Origin: Anaerolineae bacterium
Lineage (GTDB): Bacteria; Chloroflexota; Anaerolineae; DRVO01
Assembly: GCA_012719195.1 (NCBI GenBank)
Contig: JAAYAV010000484.1
Location: forward strand, 1-6,000
DNA length: 6,000 bases
Reading direction: 5' to 3'
Below the pieces are notes generated by a model. The model worked only from the letters and a program-made list of their open reading frames with translations. It made no database searches and was not told where the DNA came from. Positions 1 to 6,000 of the stretch are shown one piece after another (position 1 is the stretch's first letter; each line of letters starts with the position of its first letter). The translations under genes and the position numbers were made by a program.

Positions 1-660
1 CTGTTCGATCTTGATGGCACCTTGGTACGGAGGCCCGTGTGGCAGCGGCTGCTGTCACGCATGCTGCGCCAACGGGTCAACCTCGTCCCGGTGCTGGCCC
101 ACGTCGTCTACCACTACCCGCAGTACCCTCTCACGAAGGTCGGGCTGGTGGACCGAGAGGGGCTGCGCCGCGCCTGGGCCGAGCACATGCCCTGGCTGGT
201 GCGGGGGCTGCCGACAGAGACCGCCGCAGCCCTCTTCCATGACTTGGCCCGTGAAGACCTGCTGCCCGACGCCCGGCACGAAGTGCTGGAACAAGTCGCG
301 ACTCACCGGCGTCAGGGGCACCTGGTGGTTCTTCTCTCCGGCGCTCTTCAGCCTCTCCTGGACGCGTTCGCGCCCCTGGTCGGCATCGAGGTGGCGCTGG
401 GGACGCAACTGGAGACCAGCAACGGCGCCTATACCGGTCGCATCTTGCCACCGTCAACCTATGGCCCGGGCAAGGTGACGCGCCTGGCGCACTACCTGCA
501 GCAGCACGCGCCCGCTGCCGACCTGAGCCGGTCCTTCGCCTACGCCGATAGCACAAGTGATGAGCCGGTCCTCCGGATGGTGGGGCACCCGGTGGCCGTC
601 GCTCCCGATGCCGGGCTGCGCGATGTGGCGGCGCGGGCCGGATGGAGCATCATGTGCTGA
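1..660 (+). CDS. HAD-superfamily phosphatase, subfamily IB (SerB-like), 5' end cut by window
   Basis: Predicted cytoplasmic phosphomonoester hydrolase of the HAD-IB group, which includes phosphoserine phosphatase-like enzymes; the substrate cannot be told. The frame is open from base 1, giving 219 codons in the window, and only the start codon and probably a few residues are missing. All four HAD motifs are present. Motif I is FDLDGTL at window residues 2-8, with D3 the expected nucleophile and D5 the acid/base. Motif II is VVLLSGAL (S113), motif III is GPGKV (K158), and motif IV is YADSTSDEP (D183 and D187). The stretch GTQLE...GAYTGRI and the ending GHPVAVAPD...AGW are typical of the hydrolase group related to SerB. 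The helical cap lies between motifs I and II. It ends 32 bases before the next plus-strand gene, so the two may be co-transcribed. The family assignment is firm; the substrate is open. Confidence 0.9.
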   Translation: MFDLDGTLVRRPVWQRLLSRMLRQRVNLVPVLAHVVYHYPQYPLTKVGLVDREGLRRAWAEHMPWLVRGLPTETAAALFHDLAREDLLPDARHEVLEQVATHRRQGHLVVLLSGALQPLLDAFAPLVGIEVALGTQLETSNGAYTGRILPPSTYGPGKVTRLAHYLQQHAPAADLSRSFAYADSTSDEPVLRMVGHPVAVAPDAGLRDVAARAGWSIMC

Positions 661-692
661 CCGATACGCGCCTGTGAAAATGAGAGCAGCCA

Positions 693-1409
693 ATGGACAC
701 TGAGCAGTTTGCCTGGCGCGAGATTCTGACGCGGGTCTTTGAGGGCTTCGAGACCCAGCGCGACGTCTCGCCCGCCTGGCTCACCAACCCGGAGACCAAC
801 CGCCCGCTGAAGCTGAACTACCTGCTTCCGGAGGTCGGTATCGCCGTGCGCATGGAGGGTCTGCGAGGGCGCGATCAGCGTGGCCGCCCCGACGAGGTTG
901 AGCGCATGCGGCAGCGCGAGCGGGAGGTGGCTCGCGAGAGGCTATGCGACGAGCACGGCATCCGCCTGCTGCGTTTCGAGGTGCACGAAGATCCGGCGGG
1001 CATCTTCCGTTCCCTCAACACCACCCTCGCTTGGGCCACGCGCCAGACGGCCAAAGCCGACATCGAGCCGGAGACGAAACTGGCCCTGATGGAACAACTG
1101 CGCGCCGCTCGCCAGCGAAGCGACGAGATACGCGCCTCCGTTCACAGTCCGCGCGACTTGCAGACCTGGGCAGAGCTATCCATAGACCGCGCCTATCAAG
1201 AGGCGCGCAACGCGCCGCCCCCCGCCCCCAGTGGGCCTCTGCCGCGCTACGCCATGCAGATGCGCGTGCGGCACCGGGACTTCGGGCAGGGGCGAGTGTC
1301 GGGCCTGTCCGACGAAAATGGCGACCAGATCGTCACCGTGCGCTTCGACAGCGGCGAAGAGCGACAGTTCCTGGCTCGCTTAGTTTTCGACAAGCTCCGT
1401 CCGGCCTAG
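693..1409 (+). CDS. Restriction-endonuclease-like domain fused to a PcrA/UvrD-type C-terminal Tudor-like domain
   Basis: Uncharacterised 238-residue protein. Residues about 40-115 have the layout of VSR/DUF559-like nuclease folds: a strand pair (LNYLLPEVGIAVRMEGL), then a charged helix (EVERMRQREREVARERL) and CDEHGIRLLRF, like the usual 'R...L...GI.VLRF' end of those domains. The classical acidic residues look poorly kept: in my alignment N42 and R53 stand where D and E are expected, while E55 remains. Residues about 120-170 are a helical linker, followed by a proline-rich hinge (APPPAPSGPLP). Residues about 188-237 (VRHRDFGQGRV...VTVRFDSGEERQF...KLRP) closely follow the small beta-barrel at the C-terminus of PcrA/UvrD helicases, which contacts RNA polymerase or nucleic acid. 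The ATG at 693 has a weak GAGAG 6 bases upstream. A DNA-repair or transcription-linked role is inference; no helicase motifs are present. Confidence 0.75.
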   Translation: MDTEQFAWREILTRVFEGFETQRDVSPAWLTNPETNRPLKLNYLLPEVGIAVRMEGLRGRDQRGRPDEVERMRQREREVARERLCDEHGIRLLRFEVHEDPAGIFRSLNTTLAWATRQTAKADIEPETKLALMEQLRAARQRSDEIRASVHSPRDLQTWAELSIDRAYQEARNAPPPAPSGPLPRYAMQMRVRHRDFGQGRVSGLSDENGDQIVTVRFDSGEERQFLARLVFDKLRPA

Positions 1410-1447
1410 TCACCAGCGGGGCGCCCGAAAGCCGCGAGGAGAACGAA

Positions 1448-1475
1448 GTGCCCAGACCTGTGGAGGTCTGGGCAC
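1448..1475. terminator. Perfect 12-bp hairpin between convergent genes, possible bidirectional terminator
   Basis: GTGCCCAGACCT at 1448-1459 is the exact reverse complement of AGGTCTGGGCAC at 1464-1475, with a 4-base loop GTGG. It sits 38 bases after the plus-strand stop codon and 31 bases beyond the minus-strand stop, where a shared terminator would be expected. Neither side has a clear run of T (GATATTGAC follows on the plus strand), so it is not a canonical intrinsic terminator. It could instead protect the 3' ends of both transcripts or stop polymerase without a U-tract. Confidence 0.6.
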
Positions 1476-1506
1476 GATATTGACGTAGCAGGATCCGGCT
1501 CGGCGA

Positions 1507-2919
1507 CTACTGCAGCTCGGCCGGCTTCAGCGTCCAGGCCTGCAAGCGAGTAAGCTCCAGCAAGTCCCGGGCACTGAAACCTTCGGGGAATGGGACCCAG
1601 CCCCACATGCCGGGGCCGTCCTTGGCGATGTTGTCTTCCAGGGCCAGCCGCATAGGAGCGAATGAGATCGACGCCTCAGAGCCCGCGCCTCCCTGGACCG
1701 CCTTCAGGGCCGCCGCACTGGCGGCGAACAGGTCCTCCGGAGCGAGGCTGGCGCTACCCGCCTTCACTGCCGCGGGCATGTGGCCCTCCGCCCGCAGGTA
1801 CGCCAGGGCAGAGCGAGCGGCGCCCGCCGCCTCGCCCACGGACATGGAGCCGCCGCGAGGCTGGGCCCCTGTCTCGATCGGGCCCAGCGGCGCCGAGACC
1901 TCGACTGCCTCCGGCAGCGATCCCGCGTCCGCCCAGCGCTCCAGGCCGCCCAAGACGCCGGTCAGCATCTCTGCCGGGGAGACCGCCCCGACGGCGCTGC
2001 GAGCGTAGGTGATCCCGCCGCCCATTCGGCCCGCGGCTTCGATCAGTTCGCGGACCGCCACCGGTCCCTGGGGCCCAATGCCCTTGTAGCGACCGAGGAG
2101 TTCGGTTGCGTCCACCACATCCACGCCAGGATGCTCCAGGGCCATGTCCAGCAGTCCGGCGAACACGTCCAGTCTCGCCCGGGCTTCCTCGGGTGCAAGC
2201 AGCGGAGAACTGCGCCACTCACTAGGCGGCGGGTTCTTCCCGCGCGCGAAGTTGACGCCATCCCAGAACTTGCTGGTGGAGAACTCGCAGGGATGGTAGT
2301 AGATGCTGACGAAGCCACCCTTGCCCTCCAGCCCCTCTACGGCCGCGTAGAGGTCGGCGCGCGCCGCTTCCAGGGCACTAGCCTTGTCTGCCAGCGACAC
2401 ATCGGCACGCACACAGTTCTGCTGGAGGTTGAAGGCAGTGAAGGTGTTCTGGAACCAGAAAGGCTGCTGCTCCAGGCCAACATGATGGCCCTCATCGAGG
2501 TACATCGGGACTCCCCAGCGGGTGAGCACGTCAAAGGCTTGGGGAGACCAGGCGCCGCCCGGCTGACCATAGCAGGAGATGTGACCGAACTCCCGACGCA
2601 ACTCCTCCAGCCCGGGGCGCTCGCGGCGGTCGAACTCCTCCGCGCCTGCCTTCCAGCCCAGTCCGGCCACGTACTCGGAGATCACCGGGTGGCGGCTGTG
2701 GTTGTCGGTGTGGTAGCCGATGTCCTGCCGCTGCAGCAAGTCGAGAACGTCGCCCCGCTCCCGCCGGCGGAGGGCACGGTACTTCTCCCCCACGATCTTC
2801 CATGTTCCTGTGGCCCCGCGCTGGATGAAGATGTCAAGCAGCGACTTGAGGGCGTCGTCGCTCTCCGGGGTGATGTAGTCCTCGACGTCGAACCAGAAGC
2901 ACACGCTTACCCTACTCAT
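1507..2919 (-). CDS. Polysaccharide deacetylase-like (NodB/CE4-type) protein with repeated C-terminal extension
   Basis: Predicted metal-dependent carbohydrate deacetylase or relative, 470 residues. The N-terminal ~280 residues resemble a NodB-homology barrel. FDVED (D11, D14) starts right at the N-terminus in place of the usual TFDDG; GATGTWKIVGEKY follows the ATFF-type strand; HTDNHSRHP (H70, H74, possibly H77) carries the metal-binding histidines; CYGQPGGAWSP (116-126) stands where RxPxG is normal; YYHPCEF (207-213) is the late histidine motif. Residues about 284-470 form an extra region with two similar units (about 314-349 and 360-395), each containing a 'xLPxAVxV'-like turn (SLPEAVEV, HMPAAVKA), reminiscent of pseudomurein-binding-type repeats. 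No signal peptide or membrane segment is visible. The ATG at 2919 overlaps the end of the beta-galactosidase gene by 8 bases and has AAAGGA 6 bases upstream, which supports this start. The substrate is unknown; an acetylated galactose-containing glycan is inferred from the neighbour. Confidence 0.8.
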   Translation of the reverse strand: MSRVSVCFWFDVEDYITPESDDALKSLLDIFIQRGATGTWKIVGEKYRALRRRERGDVLDLLQRQDIGYHTDNHSRHPVISEYVAGLGWKAGAEEFDRRERPGLEELRREFGHISCYGQPGGAWSPQAFDVLTRWGVPMYLDEGHHVGLEQQPFWFQNTFTAFNLQQNCVRADVSLADKASALEAARADLYAAVEGLEGKGGFVSIYYHPCEFSTSKFWDGVNFARGKNPPPSEWRSSPLLAPEEARARLDVFAGLLDMALEHPGVDVVDATELLGRYKGIGPQGPVAVRELIEAAGRMGGGITYARSAVGAVSPAEMLTGVLGGLERWADAGSLPEAVEVSAPLGPIETGAQPRGGSMSVGEAAGAARSALAYLRAEGHMPAAVKAGSASLAPEDLFAASAAALKAVQGGAGSEASISFAPMRLALEDNIAKDGPGMWGWVPFPEGFSARDLLELTRLQAWTLKPAELQ

Positions 2920-4948
2920 CGCTTGTCCTTTGTCCCGTCTGGTATTGGTCCGCTTGGTCGTTGGTCACCACAGCCACACCGTAGGGGCCGAGGTCGATCT
3001 GATCGCTTGCTGCCCGGTCGGGGCGGAGCGCATCCTTGCCGGGCCACGGCAACGTCACCGTTGCGGCCTCCCGGCCCCCGTTCAGGAGAATGTGGACGTC
3101 GCCACGGCGGCTGGCACGAACGCCGACCGGCAGCTTGTCCAGCACCGGTTCGACACCGGCCTGGGCGATGATCCACGCCAACAGCCGGTCCTGCAAATCG
3201 TCCGCGAGCCAGGCACCCACGTAGTACACTCTCCCCCGCCCGGCCTGGTGCATCGTAACCGCCGGCTGACCATCGAGCCAGCCGTTGCCGCTGCCGTAGC
3301 GGGCCAGAACCTGCGTGGCTCGTCCGGGCACAAGCCACTCCGCCCAGGTGTGCGCCTCGCCGGTCGCTGTGGCACCGCCCAGCGAGAGGTCCACCTTCAC
3401 CGTGTCGAGCACAGCGTAGTACTCCTCCACCTGGACCCCGGCTAGGTCCTGGAGAAGGGCTGGCTGCCGTTGGGGCGGCAGGGCGTTGTTGTAGTCCTTG
3501 AATCCGCTGCGGGCCGAGAGCACCAGGTGGCCGCCCTCGCGCACGTACGCGGCCAACTCGGCGGCTATACTCTCGTCCACGATGTGAATGGGGGCGCCCA
3601 CTACGAGGCGGTAGCCGCGGCCCACCAGATCTGCCCGAGTGGAGACGATATCGGTAGCGATACTGCGCCTCGCGATCGGCCGGTGGTAGTGCAGCAGGTG
3701 GGCCAAGGGGTCAAAGCCACGGTGGTGCCGCTGGTGATCGATCGCCCAGCGGTCATCGTAGGAGTGCAGCACCGCCACTGGGGCCGACACAGTGGTGCCG
3801 TCGAGGAGCGGACCCACTAGCTGGAGATCCGCCGCCAGTTCCCCAACCTCGCGGTAGAAGGGCCGCGGCCGCCCGTCTGGGCCCAACAGGGAGCCATGGT
3901 ACTGCTCCTGCCCGCCGGGGGCCGGGCGCCACTGCCAGTAGAGCACCGCATCGGCGCCGTGGCCGATGCCGTTCCAGGCCATGGTCCGTGCCTCGCCCCG
4001 GTTGAGCACGTTGTTGATGGGCGCCCAGTTGACGCAGCCCGGCTGCGTCTCCATCACCCAGAAGTTGCGGCGTTTGAAGCCGCGGGTGAGGTCGTGGCTC
4101 GCCGCCGCCCGGTCCAGATCGAGGTTGCCGGTACCGATGTAGTGGTCCCAGCAGGCCAAGTCCAGATCCTCGCAGATGGGGTAGTGGTCGAAGCCATCGA
4201 AGAAGCCCATGAAGTTACTGGTGATCCAGTGCGAGGGGTCGGCGTGGGCGCGGATAGCCTGCACTTGGGCCCGCTGGTACTCACGATAGGCATGCGTCAT
4301 GAACCGGCGGAAGCTCAGCACCAGACCCGGGTTATGGTTGTCTTCCGCGGGTAGCGGTATCTGGGCCCAGTCGGTGTAGCGTTCGCTCCAGTAGGAGGTG
4401 CTCCAGGCCCGGTTGAGCCGTGCCAGTGATGGCCGTCCCTGCTCATCCACGAATTGCTCTTGAAGCCAGAGCCTGAAGGCGGTGGCCGCCTGCGGGCTGT
4501 AGGTGAGCCGGTTGTACTCGTTATCAATCTGCCAACCGATGACGCCCGGAGCATGCCCAAGAGCCAGCGCCATGCGCTCGGCCACGCGAGCACAGAAGGC
4601 GCGGTAGAGGGGGCTGGTGACGTCGAAGTGGCAGCGCTTTCCATGCTGCGCCCGGGCACCGCTGCCGTCAATGGCCAGCACCTCAGGGTAGGCGGCGGTG
4701 AGCCAAGCAGGAGGCGCGGCCGTGGGTGTACCCACGACTACACTGAGGCCGGACGCGTGCGCCATCTCCGTCGCTCGAACGAGCCATCCGAGGTCGAACT
4801 GCCCTTCTACGGGCTCCAGGTCCGCCCAGGCGAATTCACCGATCCTAACCACCGTGAGGCCGGCCGCTCTCATCAAGTCCAGGTCGACCTGCCACCGCTC
4901 CTCCGGCCAGTGCTCGGGGTACCAGGCCGCGCCGAGATGAATGGGCAT
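2912..4948 (-). CDS. Beta-galactosidase, glycoside hydrolase family 42
   Basis: Retaining beta-galactosidase that releases terminal beta-D-galactose from oligosaccharides; likely cytoplasmic because no signal peptide is visible. At 678 residues it has the normal GH42 length. It opens with the family signature GAAWYPEHWPEERW (6-19) and VVRIGEFAWADLEP (33-46). The acid/base is E144 in GWQIDNEYN, and the nucleophile is E300 in FWVMETQPGCVNW. HGADAVLYWQWRPAPGGQEQYHG (split here as HGADAVLYWQW 330-340 and GGQEQYHG 345-352) closes the catalytic barrel. Residues about 390-600 match the trimerisation domain (VAVLHSYDDRWAI, VVGAPIHIVDE, GGHLVLSARSGFKD), and about 605-665 the small C-terminal beta domain. 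The cysteine cluster that binds zinc in some GH42 enzymes is missing: D109 stands at the first position and none follows DNEYN. GGGGAGG lies 5 bases before the ATG and fixes the start. It is the first gene of the two-gene operon. Natural substrates may be plant galactans or other galactosides. Confidence 0.96.
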   Translation of the reverse strand: MPIHLGAAWYPEHWPEERWQVDLDLMRAAGLTVVRIGEFAWADLEPVEGQFDLGWLVRATEMAHASGLSVVVGTPTAAPPAWLTAAYPEVLAIDGSGARAQHGKRCHFDVTSPLYRAFCARVAERMALALGHAPGVIGWQIDNEYNRLTYSPQAATAFRLWLQEQFVDEQGRPSLARLNRAWSTSYWSERYTDWAQIPLPAEDNHNPGLVLSFRRFMTHAYREYQRAQVQAIRAHADPSHWITSNFMGFFDGFDHYPICEDLDLACWDHYIGTGNLDLDRAAASHDLTRGFKRRNFWVMETQPGCVNWAPINNVLNRGEARTMAWNGIGHGADAVLYWQWRPAPGGQEQYHGSLLGPDGRPRPFYREVGELAADLQLVGPLLDGTTVSAPVAVLHSYDDRWAIDHQRHHRGFDPLAHLLHYHRPIARRSIATDIVSTRADLVGRGYRLVVGAPIHIVDESIAAELAAYVREGGHLVLSARSGFKDYNNALPPQRQPALLQDLAGVQVEEYYAVLDTVKVDLSLGGATATGEAHTWAEWLVPGRATQVLARYGSGNGWLDGQPAVTMHQAGRGRVYYVGAWLADDLQDRLLAWIIAQAGVEPVLDKLPVGVRASRRGDVHILLNGGREAATVTLPWPGKDALRPDRAASDQIDLGPYGVAVVTNDQADQYQTGQRTSDE
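2926..2931 (-). promoter_or_regulatory. Shine-Dalgarno site of the deacetylase-like gene inside the beta-galactosidase 3' end
   Basis: On the minus strand AAAGGA lies 6 bases before the ATG at 2919. It is embedded in the last codons of the upstream gene, whose TAG stop (2912-2914) lies beyond the new start codon. The layout GATGAGTAG lets a terminating ribosome restart, so translation of the two genes is probably coupled. Confidence 0.7.
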
Positions 4949-4953
4949 ACTCG

Positions 4954-4960
4954 CCTCCCC
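4954..4960 (-). promoter_or_regulatory. Strong Shine-Dalgarno site of the beta-galactosidase gene
   Basis: GGGGAGG on the minus strand, 5 bases before the ATG at 4948. It is the best ribosome-binding match in the window and decides the start codon, in agreement with the usual GH42 N-terminus that begins shortly before GAAWYPEHW. Confidence 0.8.
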
Positions 4961-4974
4961 GTGACGCGCTAAGT

Positions 4975-4995
4975 CCGCCGGTGTCTGGCCGGCGG
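4975..4995 (-). other. 7-bp GC hairpin in the leader of the beta-galactosidase mRNA
   Basis: CCGCCGG (4975-4981) and CCGGCGG (4989-4995) are exact reverse complements around a 7-base loop. If the promoter at 5008-5037 is used, the hairpin falls in the short 5' untranslated region, upstream of the ribosome-binding site. It could stabilise the mRNA 5' end or mark a repressor site, but short GC palindromes arise easily in GC-rich DNA, so function is uncertain. Confidence 0.35.
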
Positions 4996-5007
4996 CGGTT
5001 TGGCGCT

Positions 5008-5037
5008 ATGGTATGGCCGCGGGGTAGCCGCTGTCAA
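5008..5037 (-). promoter_or_regulatory. Candidate sigma-70-type promoter for the beta-galactosidase operon
   Basis: On the minus strand a perfect -35 box TTGACA (5032-5037) is followed after 18 bases by TACCAT (5008-5013), a 4 of 6 match to TATAAT that keeps the first two positions and the last. The predicted start is near 5001, giving a leader of about 50 bases. It stands between the 5S rRNA gene and the first operon gene, in the only sizeable non-coding stretch upstream. Regulation is unknown; no convincing LacI- or AraC-type operator was recognised. Confidence 0.55.
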
Positions 5038-5124
5038 CGGGAGTAGAGAGAAGAGGCGGAGGCAGTAAACAGGACCAAGGCGGGGGCGCAGATGAGGCAA
5101 CGCCGGGAGTCGCTTAAAGACAAA

Positions 5125-5258
5125 CAGAGACCCCTTGGCGATGTCCTACTCTCCCACCCAGTTGCCCGGGCAGTACCATCAGCGCTGAAGGGCTTAACTG
5201 CCTGGTTCGGAATGGAGCAGGGTGTTTCCCCTTCGCTATGGTCACCAAGGAGTCTCTG
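5125..5258 (-). other. Extended 5S rRNA processing stem with U-rich 3' tail
   Basis: Sequences flanking 5S rRNA extend its terminal helix. On the minus strand CAGAGACTCCTTGG (5258-5245) pairs with CCAAGGGGTCTCTG (5138-5125): 14 base pairs including one G-U. The RNA then continues TTTGTCTTT (5124-5116). This looks like the precursor stem cut by RNases during 5S maturation, and the U-rich tail may mark the end of the rRNA transcript, although a stem enclosing all of 5S is not a normal intrinsic terminator. Confidence 0.55.
5131..5250 (-). rRNA. rrf: 5S ribosomal RNA
   Basis: Structural RNA of the large ribosomal subunit. The minus strand reads CCTTGGTGACCATAGCGAAG at the 5' end, then GCTCCATTCCGAACC and GTTAAGCCCTTCAGCGC, and near the 3' end GGGAGAGTAGGACATCGCC: the standard bacterial 5S order. 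The ends CCTTGG and CCAAGG form the terminal helix. Length is about 120 nt, as expected; the exact mature ends may differ by one or two bases. It follows 23S rRNA in the same transcript. Confidence 0.96.
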
Positions 5259-5321
5259 AATTGTTAAGGTTGGAACCCTAAGTACTGAACAGGATGCTTA
5301 GCGGAAAAAGGTAAATGGTGT
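5251..5321 (-). other. 23S-5S intergenic spacer
   Basis: A 71-base transcribed spacer, richer in A and T than the protein genes. No tRNA is present. A near-palindrome at 5264-5281 (TTAGGG on the minus strand pairing with CCTTAA around TTCCAA, one G-U) could fold into a small hairpin. The right part of the spacer probably pairs with the 23S 5' flank outside the window to form the 23S precursor stem. Confidence 0.6.

Positions 5322-6000
<679 letters not shown>

Noticed and set aside
131..556. Minus-strand open frame of 141 codons opposite the HAD phosphatase
   Set aside because: Arg/Pro-rich antisense product over a gene with all four HAD motifs.
944..1483. Plus-strand open frame of 179 codons in another frame over the nuclease-like gene
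   Set aside because: Arg/Ala-rich out-of-frame product that runs through the hairpin; the 693-1409 frame has recognisable domains in both halves.
1780..3171. Long plus-strand open frame (463 codons) opposite the deacetylase-like gene
   Set aside because: It is the antisense shadow of GC-rich coding sequence: it crosses two real minus-strand genes, its product is low-complexity and rich in Arg, Pro and Ala with no family signature, and the opposite strand has clear NodB and GH42 motifs.
4454..4972. Plus-strand open frame of 172 codons opposite the start of the beta-galactosidase gene
   Set aside because: It lies antisense to conserved GH42 sequence including the acid/base motif, has no recognisable product and no supporting ribosome-binding site.
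5008..5037. Possible palindromic repressor operator around CCGCGG (5017-5022) between the promoter boxes
   Set aside because: Symmetry fails directly outside the central six bases, so it does not resemble a LacI-type operator.
5251..5321. Possible tRNA in the 23S-5S spacer
   Set aside because: Too short for a tRNA once the processing stem is removed, and no T-loop GGTTCGAA-type motif or CCA end with cloverleaf pairing is present; the GGTTCC-like stretch belongs to a small near-palindrome.

Overview
The window is GC-rich bacterial DNA. Its rRNA is clearly bacterial, its genes are tightly packed with Shine-Dalgarno sites, and every protein resembles a bacterial family. I cannot fix the phylum from what is visible. 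The mix of a GH42 beta-galactosidase, a NodB-like deacetylase with an unusual C-terminal extension and a nuclease-like/Tudor-like fusion would suit an under-sampled lineage such as Armatimonadota or Chloroflexota, but that is only a guess.

Layout. Positions 1-1409 hold two plus-strand genes read in the same direction: the nearly complete end of a HAD-IB phosphatase (1-660), then a 238-residue protein (693-1409) that joins a restriction-endonuclease-like N-terminal half to a UvrD/PcrA-type C-terminal Tudor-like domain. Positions 1410-1506 are a short convergent gap holding a perfect 12-bp hairpin. Positions 1507-4948 on the minus strand are a two-gene operon: a GH42 beta-galactosidase (2912-4948) followed, with an 8-base overlap, by a polysaccharide-deacetylase-like protein (1507-2919). 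Positions 4949-5130 hold the operon's leader and a good sigma-70-type promoter candidate. From 5131 to the right edge lies the 3' end of an rRNA operon, also on the minus strand: 5S rRNA (5131-5250), a 71-base spacer without tRNA, and the last ~680 nt of 23S rRNA.

How it fits together. The glycosidase and the deacetylase overlap and are probably translationally coupled, so they likely act on the same glycan: GH42 removes terminal beta-galactosyl residues, and the second protein may remove acetyl groups or otherwise process the sugar. Neither has a signal peptide, so an intracellular oligosaccharide route is the simplest reading. The operon lies directly downstream of the rRNA genes in the same direction, so it may receive read-through transcription besides using its own promoter. 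The plus-strand pair is unrelated to this pathway. No mobile element, CRISPR array or tRNA was seen. The most unusual items are the nuclease-like/Tudor-like fusion and the repeated C-terminal extension of the deacetylase.
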